NCBI RefSeq assembly: GCF_013030945.1
Contig: NZ_JABBXF010000071.1
Span: 1-64,000 of the forward strand
Direction: 5' to 3'
Length of the DNA stretch: 64,000 bases
Source: Streptomyces morookaense
GTDB lineage: Bacteria; Actinomycetota; Actinomycetes; Streptomycetales; Streptomycetaceae
The position numbers and the translations under genes were made by a program. Under the pieces are notes generated by a model. It made no database searches, was not told the origin of the DNA, and worked only from the letters and a program-made list of their open reading frames with translations. Every line of letters starts with the position of its first letter. The stretch's first letter is position 1. Shown here piece after piece: positions 1-8,231 of the stretch.

Positions 1-702
1 GCCGCCGGCGAGCCCGCCGGGCCCGCCGGGGGCCTGTGCCGCCGCGCCCGGCGCCCGGCCGTCGAGTATCCGCGCCAGGCGGTACGCGGCCTCGCGGTGG
101 CCGCGCTCGGCGGCGGAGCGGAACCAGCGCTCGGCGCCCACGTCGCTGCGGTGCTCCAGGAGGTCGGCCAGGGCGTACGCGCCCAGGGCGTGGCCGGACT
201 CGGCGGACTGGCGCAGCCAGTACTCGGCGGCCGGCTCGTCGCCGCGCTCGCGGTGGTAGCGGCCGAGGGCGTGCGCGGCGGCGGCGGAGCCGGCGACGGC
301 GGCGACGCGCCACCAGCCGGCGGCCTCGTCGGCGTAGCCGCGCTGGTGCAGCAGGACGCCCAGGTTGTTGGCGGCGGAGCGGTCGCCCTCGGCGGTGGCG
401 GCGCGCAGATGGCGCTCGGCCCCGTCGAGGTCTCCGCGGCGCAGCAGCAGGGCGCCGAGCATGCTCAGGGACGCGGGGTCGCCGGACTCGGCGGCGCGGC
501 GGCGGGCGGTCTCCAGCTCGAGGTCGCCGCCGTCGCCCGCGGACGACGGGGCGAAGGCCGAGGCGCGGGCGCCGCCTGCGGAGCCGTCCGGCCCCGGGCC
601 GTACGCGGATGCGTCACGGTCGTCCTGGTCGCTCCCGTCTCCGGGAGCTGTCACAAGCCGACGGGTCTCCAACAGCCTCGCCCTGTCCCCCATAAGTCCC
701 AT
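1..702 (-). CDS. TPR/Sel1-like repeat protein (C-terminus outside window)
   Basis: The minus-strand frame is open from an ATG at 702 to the window edge, giving 234 codons; the 3' end is missing. A GGGAG lies 7 nt upstream of this ATG, which favours it over the in-frame ATG at 693. The first ~60 residues are low-complexity and rich in Gly, Asp and Ser. After that come repeated ~35-residue helical units with the Sel1/TPR pattern (AAxxG...A.xxLG..L...G), for example around 'AAESGDPASLSMLGALL' and 'ANNLGVLLHQRGYADEAAGW'. Such repeats usually act as protein-binding scaffolds. No catalytic motif or signal peptide is visible. The gene runs in the same direction as the tRNA and UPF0182 upstream of it but is separated from them by a strong terminator. 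The specific role is unknown. Confidence 0.75.
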   Translation of the reverse strand, partial: MGLMGDRARLLETRRLVTAPGDGSDQDDRDASAYGPGPDGSAGGARASAFAPSSAGDGGDLELETARRRAAESGDPASLSMLGALLLRRGDLDGAERHLRAATAEGDRSAANNLGVLLHQRGYADEAAGWWRVAAVAGSAAAAHALGRYHRERGDEPAAEYWLRQSAESGHALGAYALADLLEHRSDVGAERWFRSAAERGHREAAYRLARILDGRAPGAAAQAPGGPGGLAGG

Positions 703-930
703 CGTCGCACTCCCGCAACCTGCGTACACCTGGAATACCGCAGCCAGTGAGGTCACTTCAGCGTTTTGTCGACTTCCCGACTTCCCGACACGGCGGTGCT
801 CCAAACTCTAATCAAAACCCCCGCACACAACCCGCACAGACCGCCTCGCGCCGGGCCTGGACTGCTGTCCGGTCCGACCCCCGCACGAGCGCACGGCAGT
901 CCAACGGTCGTACAGACGGCCCGCGCATGC

Positions 931-966
931 GACAAGGCCCGGAGTCCGAGAACTCCGGGCCTTGTC
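931..966 (-). terminator. Strong hairpin terminator after tRNA-fMet
   Basis: A perfect 15-bp inverted repeat (931-945 with 952-966, 6-nt loop) begins 8 nt beyond the 3' end of the tRNA. It probably ends tRNA transcription before the TPR gene. The rest of 703-973 holds nothing else I recognise. Confidence 0.75.
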
Positions 967-973
967 CTGTGAG

Positions 974-1047
974 TAGCGGGGACAGGATTTGAACCTGCGA
1001 CCTCTGGGTTATGAGCCCAGCGAGCTACCGAGCTGCTCCACCCCGCG
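974..1047 (-). tRNA. Initiator tRNA-Met (CAT anticodon)
   Basis: The 74-nt cloverleaf folds completely on the minus strand: acceptor CGCGGGG with CCCCGCT, D-arm GAGC/GCTC, anticodon stem CTGGG/CCCAG with loop CTCATAA, 5-nt variable loop, T-arm with TTCAAAT loop, discriminator A. Initiator hallmarks are present: three consecutive G-C pairs at the base of the anticodon stem and a non-Watson-Crick 1-72 pair (C with U). The 3' CCA is not encoded. It sits 41 nt from the UPF0182 stop codon. Confidence 0.95.
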
Positions 1048-1087
1048 CCGTTGTGGCTCAACCGTACCACGGCGCGGGGCGGCCCTC

Positions 1088-3979
1088 TTACTGGCTGCCC
1101 GGCTTGCCCCCGTTGCCGGCCGCCGCGGCCTCGGCCTTGGCGGCGCGGTCGAGCGCGTCCTTCAGAGCCTGCTGGGCCTTGCCGTACGCCGCCCAGTCCT
1201 TGGCGTCGAGCGCCTTCTGGCCGGCGTCGAAGGCATCCTGAGCATCCTTCAGGGCCTGCTGCACGTCGGCGTTCTGGGAGGCGGGCGGCTTGGTGGTGCC
1301 CTCGGCCGGCGGCTTGGTGGTGCCCGGCTCCGGGCCCTTCACGCCGAACACCACGTCGAGCGCCTGCGTGAGGTTGTCCTCGAAGGCCGTCTTGTCGCCG
1401 TAGGTGACCAGAACCTTCTTCAGCAGCGGGTAGTTGGTGCCGGCACCGCGGACGTACACCGGCTCGACGTAGAGCAGACCGCCGTCGAGCGGGACCGTCA
1501 GCAGATTGCCGTACTCGATCTCGGAATCGCCCCGCTTCAGGATATTGATCTTATTGGCGATCTCCGGGTCGCCGTTGAACTTGCTCTGCACCTGCTGCGG
1601 ACCGGACACCGTGGTCTCCGAGGGCAGCTTGAGGAGCCTGATCTTCCCGTAGTCCGGACTCGTGGCGTTCGCGTCCACCGCCATGAACGCACCGAGGTTC
1701 TCCCGGCTCTTGGGCGTGAACGTCGTGGTGAGCGAGAAGGTCTGCGCGTTCTGGTCCGGCATCTTCATGCTCAGGTAGTAGGGCGGAACCGCATTGCCCG
1801 ACTTGTTGGTCGGGTCGTCCGGCACCTGCCAGCGCTCGCTGCCGGTGTAGAACGTGCCCGGGTTGGTGACGTGGTAGCGGGTGAGCAGCTCGCGCTGCAC
1901 CTTGAACAGGTCCTGCGGGTAACGGAGATGGTCCATCAGTCCGGAGGAGATCTGGCTCTTCGGCTTCACCGTGCCCGGGAACGCCTTCATCCAGGTCTTG
2001 AGCACCGGGTCCTGGGTGTCCCACTGGTACAGCTTCACCGTGCCGTCGTAGGCGTCGACCGTGGCCTTGACGGAATTGCGGATGTAGTTGACCTGGTTCT
2101 GCTGGGCGACCACCGCGCGCTGCCCGTTGGTGAGCGAGTCCGCGGTCGTGTCGCCGAGCGTCGTACGGGACGCGTACGGATAGCCGTTGGTCGTCGTGTA
2201 GGCGTCGACGATCCACTGGATCCGGCCGTCGACCACGGCCGGATAGGCGTCGCCGTCGATGGTCAGCCAGGGGGCGACGGCCTCCACGCGCTCCTTGGGC
2301 GTGCGGTTGTACAGAATGCGCGAGCCGTCGCCGATGGCACCGGAGTAGAGGATCTGCGGCTCGCCGAACGCCACCGCATACGCGGCCCGGTTGACCGGGT
2401 TCGAGAGGCTCACACCGCTCTTGCCCTCGTAGCTGTAGCTCTTCTCGCCCTGGTCGCCGGAGTAGTCCAGCTCCTTCTGCGGGCCGCCGACGATCGAGTA
2501 CTGCGTCGTCTTCTCGCCGTAGTAGACGCGCTGCTCGTACGTGCCGAGCTTGCCGTCCGTCGGCAGGTTCTTCTCGGTGAAGTCCGGGGCGCCGCCGTCG
2601 GCGGTGCTGGTGCCCTTGGCGGTGATGGCACCGTATCCGTGGGTGTACTTGAAGTGGTCGTTGATCCAGTTGCGCTCGGGAATCCCGTTGATGTTCAGCT
2701 CGCGCAGACCGATGACCGTGTCCTGCTCCTTGCCGTCGACCTTGTAGCGGTCGACGTCCAGGGTGGACGGGAACTGGTAGTACCCGCGCACCTGCTGGAG
2801 CTGCTGGAAGGTGGGCGAGACGATATTGGGGTCGAGCAGCCGCAGGCTGGCCGTGGAATCCGCGTCCGCGCGCAGCTTCTGCTTGTCCTTGCCGTTCAGA
2901 TCGCTGCTGCCCGGATAGTCCTTCACCTGCGCGTCGTCGATGCCGTAGGCCTCACGCGTCGCGGTGATGTTCTTCTTGATGTACGGGGCTTCCTTGGCCT
3001 GTTCGTTCGGCTGCACCTGGAACTTCTGCACGATCGCCGGGTAGAGCCCGCCGATCAGCACGGCCGAGAGCACCATCAGGCCGAAGCCGATCACCGGCAG
3101 CTGCCAGGTGCGCCGCCAGAGCGTCGCGAAGAACAGCGCCGCACAGATCAGCGCGATGATGAACAGGATCGTCTTGGCGGGCAGATAGGCGTTGGCGTCC
3201 ACATAGCGCAGGCCCGTCCACCCCTCGGTCGACTTCAGCCCGCTGGACTTCACCGCCAGCCCGTACCGGTCCAGCCAGTACGCGACGGCCTTGAGCATCA
3301 CGAAGAAGCCGAGCAGCACGGACAGATGACCCGTGGCGGCCGCCGTGGCCCGCCCGCCGGGGCTGGTCAGCCGCAGCCCTCCGTAGAGGTAGTGCACCAG
3401 CGCGGCGGCGATCAGCGAGAGCACCGTGGCGGCGAAGCCGAAGCTCAGCAGGAAGCGGTACCAGGGCAGGTCGAAGGTGTAGAACGCGATGTCCTTGTGG
3501 AACTGCGGATCCTTCTGGCCGAACGGCACCGCGTTCACCCACTGCAGCCACGTACGCCACTGCCCGGCGGCGGACGCCCCGGCCATCAGGCCGATCAGCG
3601 CGGAAACCGCCAGCAGGGCCCACCGCTTGTACGGGGCGATGCTCATCCGGTACCGGTCGAGACTCTGCTGCTCCATCGACATCGCGCTCAGCGGCGGCCG
3701 AAGCCGGTGCGCCAGCCAGATGTTGGTCCCCACCGCGAGGGCCATCAGCACACCGAAGACCGCGAACAGGCCGATCTTGGTGCCGAGGGTGGTGGTGAAG
3801 ACAGAGGAGTAGTCCACGGACCGGTACCACAGCCAGTCGGTCCAGAACCCCGCGAACATGACGAAGAGCATGGCCAGCACCGCCAGCACACCCAGGGTCG
3901 TCAGCAGGGTCCGCAGCCGCCGCGACGGCCGTCCCACTCTGATCCGTGGCCCCGTGGGGCCTCCGCCGCGGTCCGGCAT
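1088..3979 (-). CDS. UPF0182 family multi-pass membrane protein
   Basis: This large membrane protein (963 aa from the ATG at 3979) belongs to the actinobacterial UPF0182 family, orthologous to M. tuberculosis Rv3193c; its biochemical function is not established. The N-terminal third has about seven hydrophobic segments, the first just after a basic stretch. The middle is a large extracytoplasmic region rich in Tyr, Gly and Asn with signature blocks such as 'YTHGYG' and 'YYGEKTTQYS'. The C-terminal ~100 residues form an Ala/Lys/Asp-rich helix preceded by a Pro/Thr linker. In-frame GTG (4000) and TTG (3991) codons offer longer starts; no Shine-Dalgarno decides between them. It stands divergent from the PPA1309 gene and upstream of the initiator tRNA. 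Confidence 0.9.
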   Translation of the reverse strand: MPDRGGGPTGPRIRVGRPSRRLRTLLTTLGVLAVLAMLFVMFAGFWTDWLWYRSVDYSSVFTTTLGTKIGLFAVFGVLMALAVGTNIWLAHRLRPPLSAMSMEQQSLDRYRMSIAPYKRWALLAVSALIGLMAGASAAGQWRTWLQWVNAVPFGQKDPQFHKDIAFYTFDLPWYRFLLSFGFAATVLSLIAAALVHYLYGGLRLTSPGGRATAAATGHLSVLLGFFVMLKAVAYWLDRYGLAVKSSGLKSTEGWTGLRYVDANAYLPAKTILFIIALICAALFFATLWRRTWQLPVIGFGLMVLSAVLIGGLYPAIVQKFQVQPNEQAKEAPYIKKNITATREAYGIDDAQVKDYPGSSDLNGKDKQKLRADADSTASLRLLDPNIVSPTFQQLQQVRGYYQFPSTLDVDRYKVDGKEQDTVIGLRELNINGIPERNWINDHFKYTHGYGAITAKGTSTADGGAPDFTEKNLPTDGKLGTYEQRVYYGEKTTQYSIVGGPQKELDYSGDQGEKSYSYEGKSGVSLSNPVNRAAYAVAFGEPQILYSGAIGDGSRILYNRTPKERVEAVAPWLTIDGDAYPAVVDGRIQWIVDAYTTTNGYPYASRTTLGDTTADSLTNGQRAVVAQQNQVNYIRNSVKATVDAYDGTVKLYQWDTQDPVLKTWMKAFPGTVKPKSQISSGLMDHLRYPQDLFKVQRELLTRYHVTNPGTFYTGSERWQVPDDPTNKSGNAVPPYYLSMKMPDQNAQTFSLTTTFTPKSRENLGAFMAVDANATSPDYGKIRLLKLPSETTVSGPQQVQSKFNGDPEIANKINILKRGDSEIEYGNLLTVPLDGGLLYVEPVYVRGAGTNYPLLKKVLVTYGDKTAFEDNLTQALDVVFGVKGPEPGTTKPPAEGTTKPPASQNADVQQALKDAQDAFDAGQKALDAKDWAAYGKAQQALKDALDRAAKAEAAAAGNGGKPGSQ

Positions 3980-4123
3980 CTGGAAAGCCAAGGTGCGCAC
4001 CTCGAAGTTCGCTGTCGATGGAGCTGTCGATCAGGCCCAGGCGATAGTAGGACCCAGTGTGGCAACTTACCGAGGCTTTACTCGGTTCCCGATTTCGGCC
4101 CTTCTCGGTGCACGATATTGAGC

Positions 4124-4702
4124 ATGTCCAGCAACACCGGCTCCTCGAGCCTCCCCGACCCCAGCGCTCCGATGGCCGCGAGCCCGCTGACCCGCGCCGT
4201 CCTCGAGATCGACGAGTACGCCGCCACGCTCGGCTGGGACCAGCCCGCCCGGCTCTTCGCCCTCGTCGACACCGCGAAGCTGCGCACGCAGGAGCCCGCC
4301 CTGGCCGCCCAGCTCGGCCTCGACGAACCTGCGGGCGACAGCGCCTCCTACACCCCCATCGAGCAGGACGAGCTGCCCCCGGGCACCCCGCTCGACAAGT
4401 TCCTCGGCACGATCGCCTGGCCGGACGCGGTGGCCGGCTGCGCCCTGACCGTGGAGCGGCAGATGCTCCCGCCGTCGGCCGAGGGCTCCGTGCCGCACGG
4501 GATGAGCGAGAAGCAGCTCGCCGCCTGGGTGGCGAAGCACCCGGAACGCCAGGAGGTCCGGATGACCGTGGCGGTACTGCGCGACGGCGCCCGGGAGACG
4601 GCCCTGCGGCTGCGCGAGAAGGACTCCCCGAAGGAGGTCCTCACCGGCTCCGACCTGGTCCCGGGCCTGGCGGAGGCACTGTCGGCGACGTTCGCGGAGT
4701 AG
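4124..4702 (+). CDS. PPA1309 family protein
   Basis: This 192-aa soluble protein matches the small actinobacterial PPA1309 family, which has no known activity. The conserved core runs from about residue 20 ('LTRAVLEIDEYAA..GWDQPARLFALVDT') to the end, with the family block 'LGTIAWPDAVAGCAL' near residue 105. No membrane segment or catalytic signature is seen. The ATG at 4124 is the first in frame downstream of the divergent UPF0182 promoter region (3980-4123). The family usually sits beside UPF0182 and the PDZ protease, as here. It ends convergently against the PDZ gene across a short terminator. Confidence 0.85.
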   Translation: MSSNTGSSSLPDPSAPMAASPLTRAVLEIDEYAATLGWDQPARLFALVDTAKLRTQEPALAAQLGLDEPAGDSASYTPIEQDELPPGTPLDKFLGTIAWPDAVAGCALTVERQMLPPSAEGSVPHGMSEKQLAAWVAKHPERQEVRMTVAVLRDGARETALRLREKDSPKEVLTGSDLVPGLAEALSATFAE

Positions 4703-4723
4703 GGGCGCTTCCCGACGCGGCAA

Positions 4724-4745
4724 CCGCGCCCCGTCAGGGGCGCGG
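4724..4745. terminator. Bidirectional terminator hairpin / Streptomyces intergenic repeat
   Basis: A perfect 9-bp stem (4724-4732 with 4737-4745, 4-nt loop) lies between convergent genes. The following 'gaactgcgcgacaagcc' is a familiar Streptomyces intergenic repeat tail, and a related hairpin occurs at 49588-49611. Confidence 0.7.
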
Positions 4746-4786
4746 GGAACTGCGCGACAAGCCGCGGACGGCCCGCAGCGAACCGA

Positions 4787-5878
4787 CTACCCGACCTTGC
4801 AGAGCGGCAGGCCGGCCGAGTCCCCCTTCTTGATCTTGTCCAGGGACTTCAGGGCATCACCGATGGTGTCGACCTTGACCAGCGTGAGCCCCGAGGGAGC
4901 GTCCTTGGCGGCGGCCGCGCAGTTGTCGGCGGGCGTCAGGAAGTAGCGGGCGCCCTTGGAGCGCGCCCCGACCGTCTTCATCTCGACGCCGCCGATCGGC
5001 CCGACCTTGCCGTTGTCGTCGATCGTGCCCGTCCCCGCGACGAACTTCCCGCCGGTCAGGTCGTCGGGGGTGAGCTTGTCGACTATGCCGAGCGCGAACA
5101 TCAGGCCGGCGCTCGGCCCGCCGACGTCCGCCAGCTTGATGTTGATGGTGAACGGGAAGGTGTGGTCCGTCCCGGCCTGGATGCCCACGATGGCGCGCTT
5201 GGCGTCGTCGGGCGCCTTGGCGGTGGCGAGGGAGACGGTGTCCTCCACCTTCGGCTGGCGCTTCTCCTTCTCCGCCGCGGCCGCCTCCTTGGCGGGGACG
5301 ACGAGGAACGTCACCTTCTGACCGGGCTGGTGCTTGGTGACGAGCGCGGCGACATCGCCCGGCTGCTTGACCTCCTGGCCGTCGACGGCCTTGATCACGT
5401 CTCCCGCGTGCAACTGCCCTTCGGCGGGGCTGCCCTTGACCACGGACGAGACGATCACGCGGGTGCCGACCGGGATGCCCAGCTGCTTGAGCGCGGCCAC
5501 CTTGGCGCTCTCCTGCGACTGGCTGAACTCCTCGGCCGTCTCCTGGTTGAGCTCGTCCGGGGACTTGTCGTCCGGGTAGAGCGTGCTGTGCGGGACGACC
5601 AGGTTGTCGTGGGTGAGCCAGCCGTAGAGGGCCTCGGCCAGGTTCATCCGGTACTGCGAGCCCGTCACCCGGACCGTGGTCATGTTGAGGTGGCCGCTGG
5701 TCGGATATGTCTTGCGCCCGGAGATCTGCAGCACCGGCTCGCCGCCGTGCTCGCCCAGCGTGTTCACCGTGGGCCCCGGGGACATCTCCGCGTAGGGCAC
5801 GGGGATCAGGACGCCCACGCAGAGCAGCGCGATCAGCGTCAGGAGGGAGGCGAGCATCGTCGCAGTGCGGCGGGGCAT
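4787..5878 (-). CDS. PDZ domain-containing S16-type serine protease (YlbL family)
   Basis: This 363-aa protein has one N-terminal membrane anchor (about residues 8-30), a PDZ domain (about 130-200, 'GSPAEGQLHAGDVIKAVDG') and a C-terminal Lon-type S16 protease domain. The catalytic Ser lies in 'GGPSAGLMF' and the Lys in 'GGVEMKTVGA', so the Ser-Lys dyad is intact. It is the orthologue of Rv3194c and of Bacillus YlbL, a membrane-tethered cell-surface protease. The ATG at 5878 puts the hydrophobic segment at the N-terminus; the frame is open further upstream, but that stretch has no protein-like composition. The small membrane gene at 5967 lies just upstream on the same strand. Confidence 0.9.
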   Translation of the reverse strand: MPRRTATMLASLLTLIALLCVGVLIPVPYAEMSPGPTVNTLGEHGGEPVLQISGRKTYPTSGHLNMTTVRVTGSQYRMNLAEALYGWLTHDNLVVPHSTLYPDDKSPDELNQETAEEFSQSQESAKVAALKQLGIPVGTRVIVSSVVKGSPAEGQLHAGDVIKAVDGQEVKQPGDVAALVTKHQPGQKVTFLVVPAKEAAAAEKEKRQPKVEDTVSLATAKAPDDAKRAIVGIQAGTDHTFPFTINIKLADVGGPSAGLMFALGIVDKLTPDDLTGGKFVAGTGTIDDNGKVGPIGGVEMKTVGARSKGARYFLTPADNCAAAAKDAPSGLTLVKVDTIGDALKSLDKIKKGDSAGLPLCKVG

Positions 5879-5966
5879 GGAACGACAGTACGGGACGGGT
5901 CCGACAGTCCACTCCCGGGGCGGTCCGTCCGGGGGTGAGCAGCGCGTGACCCCGCTCCCCCGCCCC

Positions 5967-6140
5967 TCAGGCCGACGGTCCGGATCCGGACTCCGACCGC
6001 TCCATCGCCTCACGGAATCGCGCATACCCCGCCAGTTCCGAGACATCGCCGGTCTTGCGGTTCCGGGCCGCCCAGCTTCCCCACAGGGCGGCGACGACAG
6101 CCGCGGCAACGGGAATCAGCAACCACGCGAGCGCCGCCAT
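5967..6140 (-). CDS. Small single-pass membrane protein, hypothetical
   Basis: This 57-aa protein starts at an ATG with GGAG about 6 nt upstream. It consists of one hydrophobic segment (about residues 3-24, 'LAWLLIPVAAAVVAALWGSW'), then a basic stop-transfer 'AARNRK' and a short charged cytoplasmic tail. It lies 88 nt upstream of the PDZ protease on the same strand and may be co-transcribed with it. The placement suggests an accessory of the surface protease, but nothing in the sequence shows a function. Confidence 0.65.
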   Translation of the reverse strand: MAALAWLLIPVAAAVVAALWGSWAARNRKTGDVSELAGYARFREAMERSESGSGPSA

Positions 6141-6329
6141 GCCGGCCTCCGACTCCTTACACACATGACTCGATGACGAACACCGTCGAGCAAGGACGAG
6201 CTGAACCGATGAGCAGATTAGTCGTCTTCGGTCTCAACGCTTACTTCAGGGGGCCGGTTACGCAACCGGGAGCGGCCCGTATGTGAGCAGATCCGGACAC
6301 CGTGCAGGACACGGCCGGCCACCGCATCT

Positions 6330-6791
6330 CTACGACGCGCCGACCCACTCCTCGGTTCCGTCCGCGAACGTCTGGTGCTTCCAGATCGGCACCTCGCGCT
6401 TGAGGTCGTCGATGAGCCGCCGGCAGGCCGCGAAGGCCTCCGCCCGGTGCGGGCAGGAGACCGCCACCACCACGGCCAGGTCGCCCACGGACAGCTCCCC
6501 CACGCGGTGCACGGCCGCCAGGGCCCGGACCGGGAAGTCGGCCGCGATCTTCTCGGCGACCCGGCGCAGCTCGTCCTCGGCCGAGGGGTGGGCGGAGTAG
6601 CCGAGCCCGGTGACGTCCGCGCCGCCGTCGTGGTCGCGCACGGTGCCCACGAACAGCGCGGTGCCGCCCGCGGCGTCGTCACCGACCGCCGCGAAGACCT
6701 CGTCCAGGGACAACGGGGTGTCCCGCACCGCCAGCAGGCGGACGGGACCGTCGGCGGCGAGCTCGCCGGGGTGATCGTGGGTCGGGGCCAT
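6330..6791 (-). CDS. moaE: Molybdopterin synthase catalytic subunit MoaE
   Basis: MoaE forms the large subunit of molybdopterin synthase and transfers sulfur from thiocarboxylated MoaD to precursor Z during molybdenum cofactor synthesis. Family blocks are present in order: 'ALFVGTVRDHDGG', 'LGYSAHPSAEDEL', 'AAVHRVGELSVGD' and the C-terminal 'PIWKHQTFADG' with its active-site Lys. Length (153 aa from the ATG at 6791) is normal; an ATG three codons upstream (6800) is equally possible and neither has a clear Shine-Dalgarno. No moaD is adjacent. moeZ (49619), which would recharge MoaD, and modABC (42166) lie elsewhere in the window. The stretch 6165-6329 holds a small hairpin and no convincing gene. 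Confidence 0.92.
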   Translation of the reverse strand: MAPTHDHPGELAADGPVRLLAVRDTPLSLDEVFAAVGDDAAGGTALFVGTVRDHDGGADVTGLGYSAHPSAEDELRRVAEKIAADFPVRALAAVHRVGELSVGDLAVVVAVSCPHRAEAFAACRRLIDDLKREVPIWKHQTFADGTEEWVGAS

Positions 6792-6899
6792 GCAGTCCAT
6801 CGTGCCGCACGCGGGCGTACGGCCACCAATGGCCGTTCGACCGTGCGTGCAGTCGCTCGTCCGTACGATCCGCCGGGCCGGCGGCCCGGCGGGCAGCGG

Positions 6900-8027
6900 C
6901 TACAGCCGGCGGCGTGCCTTGCGGGCCCGCCGGACCAGGGCCGCGGTGCCCAGCAGGGCGACCGTGGCGCCCGCGGCGCCCGCGGCCGTGGCGTCCTTGC
7001 GGCCCAGCCGGCGGCCGACGACCGTGTGCCTGCCGGCGGCCTCCTCCAGCAGCTCCGCGAGGACCTCCTCGTTGGTCCACCGCGGCCGCCAGCCCGCATC
7101 GTGCAGCCGGTGCCCGCTGACCACCCACGGGTGCATCGTGTACTCGAGGTCGCCGGCCGGGGACGGGGTCAGGCCCAGCCGGTGCAGCCGGGAGGCGGCG
7201 CCCAGGGCGACGGCCGAGGGCAGTTCCATGCGCCGGATGCCGGTGAGCTCCTCGACCTCCTCCTGCTCCAGCCAGCCGTCGCAGCCGACCGCCAGCTCCC
7301 CCTCGGCCTTCTCCAGGGCCGCGAACTCCAGGGCGCTCACCAGGTCGTCCACATGGCAGAACTGCCAGGTCGGCCGGGATCCGGCGACCACCAGGAGGCG
7401 GGGCGACTCGAAGTAGCGGGTGAGGGCGGTGTCGGTGCCGCCGCCGACCAGGACGGCCGGCCGCAGCACGGTGACGTTCAGGCCCGGGTGCGCCCGGGGG
7501 GCGCGTTTCGCGAGCCGCTCTATCTCCAGCAGGTCGCCCACCCCGGTGGCCTCGGCGGTGGCCCGCAGCTCCGCGTCCTCGGCGAGCGGAACGTCGTTGT
7601 CCGGGTGCGCCCCGTAGACCATGGCCGACGTGCACAGCACCACACGGTGCACACCTGCGGCGGCGGCCGCCGTGAGCACCGTCTGGGTACCGCGCACGTT
7701 GTAGGCGGTCCGGGCCGCGGCGTCGGACTCCAGGTCCAGGTCGAGCGCGAGGTGGACCACGACGTCGGCGCCGCGCAGCTTCTCGGCGATCGCCGGGTCG
7801 CGGACGTCCAGCACGTGCCACTGCGCCTCGGTGACGTCACCGCGCCGCTCGTCGATGGCCACCACGTGCTTGACGTGCTCGGACGCGGCCAGCCGGCGCG
7901 TCAGCAGCGCGCCGACACCGCGTGCGGCACCGGTGACCGCGACCACGGGTCGGCGGCCGGGCGGGGTCGTACTGTCGCGCGCGGAACCGTTTCGCGCTGC
8001 GCGAACTTCTCGGTCGGGGGAACTCAC
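6900..8027 (-). CDS. SDR-family NAD-dependent epimerase with C-terminal membrane anchor
   Basis: This 375-aa protein is an extended short-chain dehydrogenase/reductase. The Rossmann motif is 'VTGAARGVGALL' near residue 31, acidic 'HLALDLDLES' follows, then 'VVLCTSAMVYG' with the catalytic Ser/Tyr region near 140 and a conserved 'FCHVDDLVSALEF'. The usual YxxxK is not obvious, so activity is uncertain. The last ~30 residues are a hydrophobic helix followed by a basic tail, which would anchor it to the membrane. The start is a GTG with GGAG 7 nt upstream. It is divergent from the DUF2342 gene; 8028-8231 is their shared promoter region. Substrate unknown. Confidence 0.82.
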   Translation of the reverse strand: MSSPDREVRAARNGSARDSTTPPGRRPVVAVTGAARGVGALLTRRLAASEHVKHVVAIDERRGDVTEAQWHVLDVRDPAIAEKLRGADVVVHLALDLDLESDAAARTAYNVRGTQTVLTAAAAAGVHRVVLCTSAMVYGAHPDNDVPLAEDAELRATAEATGVGDLLEIERLAKRAPRAHPGLNVTVLRPAVLVGGGTDTALTRYFESPRLLVVAGSRPTWQFCHVDDLVSALEFAALEKAEGELAVGCDGWLEQEEVEELTGIRRMELPSAVALGAASRLHRLGLTPSPAGDLEYTMHPWVVSGHRLHDAGWRPRWTNEEVLAELLEEAAGRHTVVGRRLGRKDATAAGAAGATVALLGTAALVRRARKARRRL

Positions 8028-8231
8028 CGGGCGTCTCCAGCGGTTGTCTTCGGTACGTAAGCGCCATCACGAGTGTCATGACGCGTACGGACCAGGTGAC
8101 GTCCATCCTGCCGCAGGCCCCGGGTCGGCGGAGCACCAAGCCCCGATACCGGCAGGGTGTCTACGCTGGGTGGTGTTGAAGGGCATTCGCCGCCGGTACG
8201 GAGCCGGCGGCCCTACGAGCCGAGGAAACCC

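Noticed and set aside
974..1047. tRNA-fMet as an integration site for a genomic island
   Set aside because: No integrase and no repeat of the tRNA 3' end elsewhere in the window; the neighbours are conserved backbone genes.
989..4702. 1237-codon plus-strand ORF
   Set aside because: It is antisense to UPF0182 for most of its length and joins the real PPA1309 gene in frame; the composition (Val/Leu/Arg/Gly-rich) is typical of a shadow frame in high-GC DNA.
6165..6329. Small minus-strand ORF between moaE and the small membrane gene
   Set aside because: It is a tail of a shadow frame through moaE without its own start or ribosome site; only a short hairpin is present.
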